In this document: positions 25,997 through 36,988 of the stretch, in pieces
Layout: each line of letters starts with the position of its first letter
Position numbering within the stretch: the stretch's first letter is position 1
NCBI GenBank assembly: GCA_027919835.1
Contig: JANVFP010000022.1
Span: 620,001-684,000, forward strand
Length of the DNA stretch: 64,000 nucleotides
From: Lentinula raphanica
Lineage: Eukaryota; Basidiomycota; Agaricomycetes; Agaricales; Omphalotaceae
Reading direction: 5' to 3'
Made by a program: the position numbers and the translations under genes
Notes under the pieces: model-generated
Databases searched by the model: none
What the model saw: only the letters and a program-made list of their open reading frames with translations
Told to the model about the DNA's origin: nothing

Positions 25997-27078
25997 TCAT
26001 CTAGACAAAGTATCTAACCCCTGTGAAGCATCCGAAGACCCCGACGCATCACCAGAGCCGTCCGACTGAGAAGAACCCCCATCGCCGTTGCCTTCACCCT
26101 CACCCTTCTTTCTCCAAGGAGGCAGTAACGAGTCAGGACCCTCATCATGATCCTTCTCACCCGCCGCATGCAATCCCCCGCGAGCCCTCCGGCGGCGCCC
26201 ATAAGGAGCATCGTGCCACCGACAAGTGCTGTGATAGCCTTGTTTTCGGTGCTCATGTTGGACCATTTCTTCCGGGCATATCGAGCGGGAGCTTTGAGTG
26301 CTTTGGTGACCCGGTTGGGTTTGCGCTGAGGGCGAGGAGGAAGAGGAGGGAAAGAGGAAGAGGAAGAGGAAGAGGAAGAGGAAGAGGAAGAGGAAGAGGA
26401 AGAGGAAGAGAGGGCGTGGTGTGAGTCGGGTTTGGAGTCTTTTTTTGAGGGTAAGTCATGATCGAGTTTGGAGTCTTTCTCCGATAAGGGCAGATCGGAT
26501 TTCTCTGGAGAGCTGGGAGGAAGGTTCGGGTTGGGTGGTTTGGAGTCGGGATTGAGAGGAGAGTCGGGATGAGGATGGGTCTCGGTTTTTGGGCTACTAG
26601 GTTCATGTTCATGTTCATGTTTGGGATCCTTGGAAGGTTCGGGAGGTTTGTGTAACTTGGACTCGGATTCGGACGAGTGAGAGCCAGGAGGCTCAACATG
26701 CTCATGCTCATGCGTCTGGGGACTGGGATTGTTGTTGTGCTCCTCGTTGTCATGGGGAAATAAAGAATCATAGGTTGGTGGTCGGATCGAGTCCGAATCT
26801 GAGTTCAAGAGTGAAGGAGAAGAAGGGTAGAGTGGAGGGGAAGAGGGAGGAGAAGAGGGAGGATATTCGTGGTGGGTATTGGCATTGGCATTCCTCCTAC
26901 GATGACGATGACTAACACTACCACTGGGTCCAGGTACGGAGACTTCACGTGGGTAGTCGTAGTTGTAGGAGGATGAGGAAGAGGAAGAGTACCCAATCGT
27001 AATCGGAATTGGACTCGCGCCAGCGGCAAGTGAGAGGGCAAGGGTGATGAGTGGGATGAGAGTTCGGTGGAGATGCAT
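25997..27078 (-). CDS. Predicted secreted/cell-surface protein, Ser/His/Pro-rich with C-terminal membrane span
   Basis: Two exons, 27078-26161 and 26104-25997, give 341 residues. The start is the ATG at 27078, which opens a clean signal peptide (HLHRTLIPLITLALSLAAG). The long middle is disordered and rich in Pro, Ser, Asp, His and Lys, with repeated HEHEHE-like and KPPEPS-like pieces and a run of about 22 serines. A hydrophobic segment near residues 284-302 (AITALVGGTMLLMGAAGGLA) is probably a membrane span, followed by a short acidic Gly/Ser/Asp tail. The 56-nt intron is inferred: without it the frame ends in a basic tail, while splicing gives an acidic tail in phase 0. It shares a PPTYD motif with the PPSYD motifs of array 1. 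No function is known to me. Confidence 0.6.
26352..26411. repeat. Hexanucleotide microsatellite (GAAGAG)n
   Basis: About ten near-perfect copies of a 6-nt unit. On the minus strand it encodes the polyserine run of the surface protein. Because the unit is a multiple of three, length changes keep the frame. Confidence 0.95.
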
Positions 27079-28618
27079 TTTGGGCACGAGCTCAAGTCTA
27101 TGTCCTACGGCTTTGAGCGCTGAGTGGTTTGCAGTGCGAGTGATTTTGGCCCTTGGGGATTCGGGCGATGGGGTTAATACACGTATGTAGGGCTCGTAAG
27201 ATCCTGTGTTGAGACTGTGTTGAGAGAGAAAGCTAGAAAGCAAAAATAGTAAGTGTCAACGATCCTGATGATGATGATTGAGATGAAAGCAAAGGTCGGA
27301 TTGAAGGTAGGCTGGAGTCGGATTGGGGCGGCTAGGTCACCGAAATTCTATCGAAACTCGAGCTTAGATACTTGCCTCGGTATTTGATTTTGCGAGTTAA
27401 CTTGACAGAGGAGAGGCTTGGTTGTGGAAGGAGAATTAAAAGGATAAAGGGGAACCAGCCCCCGAGAGGTACAAGTTTGAAAAGAGTTGAATGTTGTAAT
27501 TCCAAGGTCACGTCAAACGTTCAAACGTTCAAATCCAAAGCTGGATCTAAGAGAGATAGAATCAAGTCAGTATCAGGATAAAAGAAACCAAGTACTAGTA
27601 GTGAGCCCAGTGAAGGCTGTTTGATAAAGAGAAAGCATTCTCTCACCGTCACTGTTGTAACCTGTTGTCTCTTGAGCCCTTCTTTGAATCGCCGGAACCA
27701 GCCGGGAGTGAAAGGGAGGACGAGGACGGGGCGGGGATACTGACAATGGACGCCAAATGGAGACGCGAGAGAGAGGGAGATAAATGCAGGTGAGGGATTG
27801 AAGCGCGGGAAGATATTTGAAAATTTGTTTCTCAATGCTGATCTTTACCTTCTCAGCCTTTTCCGATTCGTCGTTCGATCACATTTTGCTGCTCAGAACG
27901 CCAGTTGACTCGTATGTTGCTGTAGTACTTGCGAGTCTGCGATGATTGTTCTCATTTCGGAAACGGGCCTTTAGTCCTTCACAGTCCTTCACCGGCACCC
28001 ACCATCACCGTCAGCCTTCACCCAGCCTTCCTCACCCCATCTGACGGTTGTGGGCCCATCTGATGCGCTTTTTCTGCTATAATACAGCCACTGCATCTGG
28101 TGCACGAAATCATATCATCCCGTAGCGCGCGCCGCGCCCAACATATCTGCAGCTCGCGGTGATCTCCGTGGACCAACTTGAAGCCAGAGATACTGGAACC
28201 GGACTGAGACTTTCCTGGATTTAAATCTTAAGGAAGCCCATCGCTCGAGAGATGGACAACTATACCCTTACCATCGGAGGCCATTAATGATTACAGCCTT
28301 CGGGAATCGGTACGCGTAATTCAACTTGAACCAGGAGTGATGAGGATCATACATTGATTGGCTTATTTTTCTCTGTTTGTGGCAATTTTACAGATAAAGC
28401 CCCGCTTGTTGCGACGCTTCTCTCTTCACCCAACGACTACCACCTTCCCTTGCTGGCCAAGGAAAGGAACTCTTCAACGTTTTTGCTCATCCTCAAAATT
28501 CACACTTTATCGTTCATCTTCAAACGATTATTCGGTACGAGAGTTTGATTGTTGTTATGCTCGAGATCTGACTCTCTGTTCTTCGAAGCAGAACTCTGCA
28601 TATCTTCATTTACCCGAT
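27079..28618. other. Divergent upstream region; right part is the leader of array-1 copy A
   Basis: The left part is upstream of the surface-protein gene. From about 27600 on, pieces resemble the DNA upstream of array-1 copy C (near 32190-32350), for example the block around CAGTGAAGGCTGTTTGA and the block ending in CCAAATGGAGA. From about 28350 to 28618 it matches the conserved leader found before all five array-1 genes. No separate gene is supported. Confidence 0.55.
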
Positions 28619-29613
28619 ATGCGTTTGAATACCTCCATTTTCCATACTGTTCTGTGCTTAGGCGCCATCCTCCATGCAGCCTGTGGTAGTCCGGTGCCAC
28701 CCTCGACTCAGACTGGACACGATGATGTGCCTCCCGGTAATAGCCCGGCGGTCAGTGAACACGATGCTGCACCTCCCAGTTATAGATCAGCAGTCGGTGT
28801 ACACGATGCTGCACCTCCCAGTGATAGCCCGGCAGTTGGTGGACCATCACTCAGCATCGTATCTTCAGCCGAATCACTTCCATCCTATGATAAAGCTTTT
28901 GACATTGATGATTTTCTACGATTCTGGAAATCACAGCCATTGGTTAGATCCACTGAATTCGCTCCTGTGATTGACAATCACATCGAAGCGGGTTTGACAT
29001 TCTTTGGACCCATGAAGCTTGCTTCCTTCATCCCCGAATTCCGTACTCATCCTGATCGCCGTCACATCCATTTCAACTATCCAGGCCAACGACCTTTTTC
29101 AATAGAGGTCAGTCAAATGAACAGTGGGAGGCAATATCTGGAGTGCTATTTCTATTTTGGACCTGTTGAACCCGCGACGTCTGGTACTGAAACGTTTCGG
29201 GGACTTGGGTATCTCATTGTCCGCGTGGATAGTGGAAAGGCGGACTTTGGTTCTTCTTCAATGTGGCTCATCCTTGAGGTTGGAGGGAAATTCAAAGCTC
29301 AGATGAGGATTGGATCGGTGCGTAAGAGGTTGAATTGGTGATTCAATCCTAATACTTACCATCTTTTGTTTTTGCTTCTCGTTCTCCTGCTATTAATGCG
29401 CACCTTTCCACAATTCTTTCAACTCAGGCCAGGGATTTCCACTTTGTCAATCCCGATCCCAATGATCACTTGGGGGCGGGACTCGTGGTTGAGCGGAATC
29501 CATCCTCAGGAGGGAAGAAAGGAGTGATTACTAAGGATCAGATAATGAGAAGTAAGGGAACAAGATATTTGAATTCGAAGAAGTTCGGTCTTACCAGGAA
29601 GGGCTATTTCTAA
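28619..29613 (+). CDS. Array 1 copy A: secreted protein of unrecognised tandem family
   Basis: Exons 28619-29317 and 29428-29613 (phase-0 intron) give 294 residues. A signal peptide (MRLNTSIFHTVLCLGAILHA, then a cleavage region near ACGS) is followed by a Pro/Ser/Asp-rich stretch with two imperfect 15-residue repeats around HDAAPPS. A folded part then begins near PSYDKAFD. Family landmarks are IDNHIEAGLTFFGP, IPEFRTHPDRRHIHFNYPG, TFRGLGYL and, in exon 2, FHFVNPDPNDHLGAGLVVE. The start is set at MRLN because the upstream leader is conserved among copies but lies in different frames. No known domain was recognised. Exon 1 is closest to copy E, exon 2 to copy B. Confidence 0.75.
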
Positions 29614-30662
29614 AGAAGGTACTAGAGGGGTCCAGGAATGTTGTGTCATTGGAAGGGTTGAGAGAAGCGAACTAGAACGGTATCTACCATTATGTTACAC
29701 GGTACACCTCATCGTCTACTAGCACTTGTAGATCGGACGTTGTCGGGTGTCGGATAGGCTGTTCGATTGTGTTAATCTCATACCAATTTCTGACGACAAG
29801 ACTCCAATTGTTTGACAAGCTATAGTGACAAGAGCTGTATGCGTACAAATACGGTAAGGCGATAGATAGAAGTTGGTAAGTAATTACTTGCCTTGCATGA
29901 GTAACGAGTGAGAGAAAGGCGGAATTTTGGAGGCAGGAAGATAATGATATTGATTAAAAATTTGTTCTTCTACACCATTGTTCTAAACCTCCACCCTGCA
30001 AGTCGTGCTTATTTTCAGAACGGGATGTCCTCCGAAGCTTCAGCTTCACCAACCATCACCACTGGTCTTCACCCTCCTTCACCAGCCTTTATTGATATCT
30101 TCCAAGTTCACCCCATCTGGCTGCACCGTTGTGACTCGTGAGCCCATATGATGCCACATGCGCTTGTTCTGCTATCTGTATCAGTCTGTATTCAGTGTTG
30201 TAGCTACAATACCGTAGTACTACTCACCCGGCATCTGGAGCATCCAGTAACGCGCGCGCCGACACATCTGCAGAAGAGAACATGTATGTACAACTTGTAT
30301 GAGCTTGTATGTACCATCGGAGGCCATTACAGCCATCGCTGCATGGGTTCAAACTTGAGCCTTCTGGAATCGGTCCACGTAATTCAACTAGGAGTGATTA
30401 GGATCTTACATTGATTGGCTTATTTTTCTCTGTTTGTGGCAATTTTACTTCTCTCTTCACCCAACGACTACCATCTTCCCTTGCTGGTCAAGGAAAGGAT
30501 CTCTTCAACGTTTTTGCTCATCCTCAAAATTCACACTTATATATCGTTCATCTCCAAACAATTATTCAGTACGAGAGTTTGATGACTGGCTTTTGTTGTT
30601 ATGCTCGAGATCTGACTCTCTGTTCTTTGAAACAGGACTCTGCATATCTTCGTTTGACCGAT
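29614..30662. repeat. Array 1 spacer A-B, part of a duplicated unit
   Basis: The first about 300 bases match the DNA after copy B (from 31602). From about 29911 to 30662 the sequence is almost identical to 32364-33118 before copy C. Short frames in it are repeated along with the DNA and are not supported as genes. Confidence 0.8.
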
Positions 30663-31601
30663 ATGCGTTTGAATAGCTTTGGTTTTCGTACTCTTCTGTG
30701 CTTAGGCGCCATCCTCCATGCAGCCTGTGGTAGTCCGATGCCACCCTCGACTCAGACTGGACACGATGCGCCTCCCAGTTATGACACGCCGGGTAGTGCA
30801 CCAGCACTTCTCATCACATCTTCCGCCGAACGACTTCCACTTTACGATGAAGTTGTCGGAAGATCATCTCGCAGTGATACCGTCGAATTATGTCCTTGGC
30901 AACACGATACATTTGAGAGAAACCCCGAATTCGCTGCTTTGATCAACAATCACATCGAAGTGGGTTTGACAATGTTTGGGTCCAGAGAGCTTGCTTCCTC
31001 CATCCCCGAATTCCATACTCATCCTGATCGCCATCACATCCGTTTCGACTACCCAGGCCCACGACCTCTTCCAATAGTTAATAATCAAGTGACATCTTCA
31101 ATGCAATCTCTCTGGTGCTATTTTGATTTTGGACCTGATCAAACGTCTGGAACCAGACCGTTTCGGGGAGTTGGGCTTCTCCAAGTCTACTTGATGGATG
31201 GAAAGCCAAACTTTGGGTCGTCTTCGATGAGGCTTGAGCTCGAAGGGAATTCAGAAGTTCAGATGAGGATTGGACCGGTGCGTAAGAGTTAAATGAGTGA
31301 TTCAAACCTAATACTTATTACTAACCAAATTTTTGTTTTTGCTTCTCTTTCTCCTGCTACGAATGCGCACCTTTCCACAATTCTTGCTTAGGACCGGATT
31401 TTCCACTTTGTCAATCCCGATCCCAATGATCACTTGGGGGCGGGACTCGTGGTTGAGCGGAATCCATCCTCAGGAGGGAAGAAAGTACTTGTTACTAAGG
31501 ATCAGAAAATAGGATCAAGTAAAGCTATGGGAACAGGATATCGGAAATTGAAGAATCTCTTTGGTCTTACCAGGAAGGGCTATTTCCAAAGAAGGTACTA
31601 G
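30663..31601 (+). CDS. Array 1 copy B: secreted protein of unrecognised tandem family
   Basis: Exons 30663-31277 and 31392-31601 give 274 residues. The signal peptide reads MRLNSFGFRTLLCLGAILHA. The mature part carries a short PPSYDTPG segment, then LPLYDEVVG, NPEFAALINNHIEVGLTMFG, IPEFHTHPDRHHIRFDYPGP, WCYFDFGPDQTSGTRPFRG and exon-2 VNPDPNDHLGAGLVVE. Exon 1 and about 750 bases of leader are nearly identical to copy C, so the two separated recently. Exon 2 instead matches copy A. The frame is open upstream through the leader to 30411, but the same leader is out of frame in copy A, which argues for MRLN as the start. Function unknown. Confidence 0.75.
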
Positions 31602-33118
31602 AGGGGTCCAGGAATGTTGTGTCATTGGAAGGGTTGAGAGAAGCGAACTAGAACGGTACAAGAACGGTATCTACCATTATGTTACACGGTACACCTCATC
31701 GTCCACTAGCACTTGTAGTTCGGACGTTGTCGGGTGTCGGATAGGCTGTTCGATCATGTTAATCTCATCCCAAATTCTGACGACAAGACTTGATTTGTTT
31801 GACAAGCTATAGTGACAAGGAATTGTATGCGTACAAATACGGTAAGGTGATAGATAGCTTGGTAAGTAATTACTTGCCTTGCATGGGTAAGAAGTTCAAA
31901 CTTATGACTCGACAGCAACTCAAAGCTAATATCTGTCCTCGAAGCTACCCACTGATTCCTCTGCCGCATGCTCGGAAGTTGGCTTGTTCTCAAATTCCGT
32001 CGTTGGTCCCCTCTTCACCGAGACTGGAATCTTCCCCATCTGTGTGTTTCATTGAATCCTCGATTCCTTGCTCTCCATTACCGTGAATATCTTGCCGCGC
32101 TTCCATCAAATGAGTCGTTTGGTTGAGTATGGATACAGAATGTATGTGGGCGACGGGATTTATACCCTTGTATCGTTGTCCACCAAAGGCTGTTTGAAGA
32201 AACCGTTAGGCTCTCACTGTCAGTATCGATTCTTGGCATCCTTCAGGAGCCAGTGAGCCCTTCTTGTATTCACCGGAACTAGCCAGGAGTGAGAGGGAGG
32301 GCGGGGAGTACTGACAACGGCTGCCAAATGGAGAGAGCGAGCGCCGGGCCCGGGGGAGAGGAGAGAGAAAGGCGGAATTTTGGAGGCAGGAAGATAATGA
32401 TATTGATTAAAAATTTGTTCTTCTACACCGTTGTTCTAAATTTCCACCCTGCGAGTCTGCGATCGTGCTTATTTTCAGAACGGGATGTCCTCCGAAGCTT
32501 CAGCTTCACCAACCATCACCACTGGTCTTCACCCTCCTTCACCAGCCTTTATCGATATCCTTCAAGTTCACCCCATCTGGCTGTACCGTTGTGAGCCCAT
32601 ATGATGCCGCATGCGCATGCTCTGCTATCTGTATCAGTCTGTATTCAGTGTTGTAGCTACAATACCGTAGTACTACTCACCCGGCATCTGGAGCATCCAG
32701 TAACGCGCGCGCCGACACATCTGCAGAAGAGAACATGTATGTACAACTTGTATGAGCTTGTATGTACCATCGGAGGCCATTACAGCCATCGCTGCATGGG
32801 TTCAAACTTGAGCCTTCTGGAATCGGTCCACGTAATTCAACTAGGAGTGATTAGGATCTTACATTGATTGGCTTATTTTTCTCTGTTTGTGGCAATTTTA
32901 CTTCTCTCTTCACCCAACGACTACCATCTTCCCTTGCTGGTCAAGGAAAGGATCTCTTCAACGTTTTTGCTCATCCTCAAAAAAATTCACACTTATATAT
33001 CGTTCATCTCCAAACAATTATTCAGTACGAGAGTTTGATGACTGGCTTTTGTTGTTATGCTCGAGATCTGACTCTCTGTTCTTTGAAACAGGACTCTGCA
33101 TATCTTCGTTTGACCGAT
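31602..33118. repeat. Array 1 spacer B-C, part of a duplicated unit
   Basis: The left end repeats the sequence after copy A. The middle (about 31880-32180) is less repeated. About 32190-32350 resembles the region before copy A (27.6-27.8 kb). The right 750 bases are nearly identical to the leader of copy B. No extra gene is supported. Confidence 0.75.
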
Positions 33119-34002
33119 ATGCGTTTGAATAGCTTTGGTTTTCGTACTCTTCTGTGCTTAGGCGCCATCCTCCATGCAGCCTGTGGTAGTCCGATGCCAC
33201 CCTCGACTCAGACTGGACACGATGCGCCTCCCAGTTATGACACGCCGGGTGGTGCACCAGCACTTCTCATCACATCTTCCGCCGAACGACTTCCACTTTA
33301 CGATGAAGTTGTCGGAAGATCATCTCGCAGTGATACCGTCGAATTATGTCCTTGGCAACGCAATACATTTGAGAGAAACCCCGAATTCGCCGCTTTGATC
33401 GACAATCACATCGAAGTGGGTTTGACAATGTTTGGGTCCAGAGAGCTTGGTTCCTTCATCCCCGAATTCCATACTCATCCTGATCGTCATCACATCCGTT
33501 TCGAATACCCAGGCCCACGACCTCTTCCAACAGTTAATTATCGAGTGCCATCTTCGATACAAAGTCTCTGGTGCTATTTTGATTTTGGACCTGATCAAAC
33601 GTCTGGAACCAGACCGTTTCTGGGAGTTGGGCTTCTCCAAGTCTACTTGGTAGATGGAAAGCCAAACTTTGAGTCGTCTTCGATGACGCTTGAGCTCGAA
33701 GGGCATCCAGAAGTTCAGAAGATGGAGATTGGACCGGTGAGGTCAATTTGGTAATGCAATATTCCATATGCTTACTGTTTTTTTTTTCATTCTTTGCTTC
33801 TCCACTTCTCTTTCTCCCTGCTGTATATCATATATGCCTCCTTGCCACTACCATTCTTTTCTGGCAGATAGAACCATTCCGGTTTGTCAATCCCAACCCC
33901 AATGATCATTCGGGGGAGGGACTTGTGGTTGAGGAGAATGCACCCCCTAGGAGGAACAATGGACCTAGGCCTGGGGTCATAGAACAGGAACGGGTAGTAT
34001 GA
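33119..34002 (+). CDS. Array 1 copy C: secreted protein of unrecognised tandem family
   Basis: Exons 33119-33736 and 33868-34002 give 250 residues, the shortest copy. Exon 1 differs from copy B at only a small number of residues (for example QRNTFERNPEF and GSFIPEFHTHP). Intron and exon 2 switch to the copy-D type: the donor context is GTGAGGTCAATTT, and exon 2 has FRFVNPNPNDHSGEGLVVEE followed by an Arg/Asn-rich tail. This is a clear exon-level mosaic. The signal peptide and PPSYDTPG segment are as in copy B. Function unknown. Confidence 0.74.
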
Positions 34003-35320
34003 GAGGTAGGAGGTGGACCGATATCATTGGTAGATATCACTAGCAAAATCAACGTTAAATTTACACACCTACTTCAGTCCTCAGACGACAAAGTATAATA
34101 AGTATTATGAAAACTTAATGTTGAGTACTTGAGTACTTGAGTACTGATTGCAGATGCGCGAGTTATTGGTTATCGAAGTTATACGATTTACACTATGTAA
34201 GACAATGAACATCGAAAAGGTGAAAAATACAGAGAAACAGGGACAAATATTCATGAACACAGAACACAAAAATCCAAAACTCCAAAAAACCTAAAATTCC
34301 CCTCCCTCGCAAAAACTTCACAAAGGACCGGGCAAGAACCCATCCTCATCCTCATCCTCATACAAGTGACACACCCGCCGCCGGACACACGCAATGCGTA
34401 TTCGAGGAGCTGGCAGGCGTACTGGGAGTCTGGGACATCTTAGTACTCTCGTGTGGGCATGACTCTGGCGTTTGCGTGTGCAACAATGACGTTGGGCATT
34501 CCCAAAGCCCAAAGTTGTTCTCAGCGTTCTTCGCATTGAACATTCTCAGCGTTCTCAACGTTGAACGTTGAGTCGTCCCTGATCATCATAATAGATATTA
34601 CTCTCAGCATCCGGTGCACTAGTACATAGACGCATTCTCCTCATCTTCGAACCTTCAATCCTTCAATCCTTCAAAACTCAACTCCCCCCTGGCGGGCCAA
34701 CCTGTAACCTGTAACCTACCAGCCTGGCAGAGGAGGAGACGAGGGAGACGAGGGAAACAAGGAACTTCGGGCTGAGCAAAAAGGGGATTCTGAGGGAATA
34801 CTTAGTACTTAGGTTGGGGCTGGTCACTGGTGGGAGGACGGTCGAGGCTCTTGATTCTTCTCTGAGAGTGGAATCCTCCCCATCCGTGTGCGTTGTTTAA
34901 TCCTCACTCTCCGTTACTGTTGAGATCCGTAGGTTCAACTTGAAACCCTATTGCTGCATGCAGTTTCAGTCTTTGGTACGCAAGATTACTAGTACTATGA
35001 GTGATGAAGATCATACATTGATTCGATGATTGGCTATGATTGGCTTATTTTTCTCTGTTTGTGGCAATTTTACAGATAAAGCCCCGCTTTTTCCGACGCT
35101 TCTCTCTTCACCCAACGACTACCATCTTTCCTTGCTGGTCAAGGAAAAGAATTCTTTGACGTTTTTGCTCATCCTCAAACGCTACATTTACATCGTTCAT
35201 CTCCAAACGCTTAATTTGGTACGACTCGACTTTGCCATGATGGCCAGCTTTTATCACTATCGACGCTCAACACTCACTGGGTTTTTGAAACAGAACTCCG
35301 CATATCTTCGTTTACCCAAT
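34003..35320. other. Array 1 spacer C-D with an ETF-QO gene fragment
   Basis: About 34130-34200 resembles the DNA downstream of the ETF-QO gene (near 38710-38790), and 34345-34535 is a decayed piece of its coding region, listed separately. The right part from about 35030 is the conserved leader of array-1 genes. Confidence 0.55.
34345..34535 (-). pseudogene. Decayed fragment of the ETF-QO gene (C-terminal Cys region)
   Basis: Read on the minus strand, this DNA resembles the part of the ETF-QO gene at about 39390-39530. Shared blocks include AACGCTGAGAACAAC against AATGCTGAGAAGAAC, then CCCACAC, CTCCTCGAA and GCGTGTCCGGCGG, in the same order. In protein terms NAENNFG lines up with NAEKNDG, and CVCPAAGV with ACPAGV. 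It has indels and stops and cannot be functional. The alignment was done by eye. Confidence 0.6.
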
Positions 35321-36274
35321 ATGCGTTTGAATAGCTTTGGTTTTTGTACTCTTCTGTGCTTAGGCGCCATCCTCCATGCAGCCTGTGGTAGTCCGGTGCC
35401 ACCCTCGACTCAGACTGGAGATGCACCTCCCAGTCATGATGCGCCTCCCAATCATGATGCGCCTCCCAATCATGATGCGCCTCCCAGTTATGACACGCCG
35501 GGTGGTGCACCAGCACTTCGCATCACATCTTCCACCGAACGACCTCCACCTCACGATGAAGTTGTCGGAAGACCATCTCACAGTGATACCGCCGAATCAT
35601 GTCCTTGGGAATTCGATACACTCGAGAGAAACCCCGAATTCGCCGCTTTGATCGACAATCACATCGAAGTGGGTGTGACAATGTTTGGGTCCAGAGAGCT
35701 TGGTTCCTTCATCCCCGGATTCCATACTCATCCTGATCGCCATCACATCCGTTTCGACTACCCAGGCCCACGACCTCTTCCAATAGTTAATTATCGATTG
35801 ACATCTTCGATGCAAACTCTCTGGTGCTATGTTGATTTTGGACCTGATCAAACGTCTGGAACCAGACCGTTTCGGGGAGTTGGGATTCTCCAAGTCTACT
35901 TGATGGATGGAAAGCCAGAATTTGAGTCATCTTCGATGACGCTTGAGCTCGAAGGGCATCCAGAAGTTCAGAAGATGGAGATTGGACCGGTGATGTCAAT
36001 TTTGTAATGCAATATTCCATATGCTTACTGTTTTTTTTTTCAATTCTTTGCTTCTCCACTTCTCTTTCTCCCTGCTGTATATCATATATGCCTCCTTGCC
36101 ACTACCATTCTTTTCTGGCAGAATAAACCATTCCGGTTTGTCAATCCTAACCCCAATGATCACTCGGGAGCGGGACTTGTGGTTGAGCAGAACACCCCTA
36201 GGAGGAACGATAGACCTAGGACAGGGTATCATAGACCAGAAATGGGTAGTATGGGAGGTGGTCACTGGCAGTAG
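35321..36274 (+). CDS. Array 1 copy D: secreted protein of unrecognised tandem family
   Basis: Exons 35321-35989 and 36122-36274 give 273 residues. It follows the copy B/C type in exon 1 (IDNHIEVGVTMFGS, HPDRHHIRFDYPGP, YVDFGPDQTSGTRPFRG). It differs by an internal 18-nt tandem repeat that multiplies the HDAPPN/S hexapeptide just after the signal peptide. Exon 2 reads FRFVNPNPNDHSGAGLVVEQ and ends in a Gly/Arg/His-rich tail. The donor begins GTGATG, weaker than in its neighbours. Function unknown. Confidence 0.74.
35418..35492 (+). repeat. 18-nt coding tandem repeat in array 1 copy D
   Basis: About four copies of an 18-nt unit encode HDAPPN or HDAPPS. Copies B and C have a single HDAPPSYD at the same place, so the repeat expanded in copy D. 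Confidence 0.9.
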
Positions 36275-36988
36275 GTGGACCGAGGATGATCGATGATCAC
36301 TGGAGGAGTGGTAGATACTACTAGCAAAAAGTCTCAAGAAGGTCAATGTATCACCTGGCACTGGTCTTCACCCTCCTTCACCAGCCTTTATCGATATCTT
36401 CCAAGTTCACCCCATCTGGCTGCACCGTTGTGACTCATGAGCCCATATGATGCCACATGCGCTTGTTCTGCTATCTGTATCAGTCTGTATTCCGTGTTGT
36501 AGCTACAATACCATAGTACTACTCACCCGGCATCTGGAGCATCCAGTAACGCGCCCGCCGACACATCTGCAGAAGAGAACATGTATGTACAACTTGTATG
36601 AGCTTGTATGTACCATCGGAGGCCATTACAGCCATCGCTGCATGGGTTCAGCGACCAGCCTTCTGGAATCGGTCCACGTAATGAAACTAGGAGTGATTAG
36701 GATCATACATTGATTGGCTTATTTTCCTCTGTTTGTGGCAATTTTGCACAGATAAAGCCCTGCTTTTTCCGACGCTTCTCTCTTCACCCAACGACTAGTC
36801 TACCATCTTTCCTTGCTGGTCAAGGAAGAGAAACTCTTCGACGTTTTTGCTCATTCTCAAACGCTACATTTACATCGTCCATCTCCAAACGTTTATTTGG
36901 TATGACAGTGGCTGGCTTTTATCACTATCGACGCTCGACACTCACTGGTTTTTCAAAACAGAACTCTGCATATCTTCGTTCGCCCGAT
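36275..36988. repeat. Array 1 spacer D-E, part of a duplicated unit
   Basis: From about 36360 to 36988 this matches the leaders of copies B and C (for example the ATGATGCCACATGCGCTTG block and the conserved ATTGGCTTATTTT block). It is the shortest spacer of the array. Confidence 0.8.

Noticed and set aside
26023..26771. Overlapping frames on both strands across the GAAGAG repeat
   Set aside because: They come from the simple repeat and its Ser/Glu/Arg-type codons; only the minus frame with a signal peptide is supported.
27076..27243. Longer start for the surface protein at 27243
   Set aside because: The extra 55 residues are not hydrophobic and would hide a clean signal peptide that starts at the ATG at 27078.
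30411..30662. In-frame upstream extension of array 1 copies B, C and D
   Set aside because: The same DNA is conserved in copy A but lies in another frame, and the extension would bury the signal peptide.
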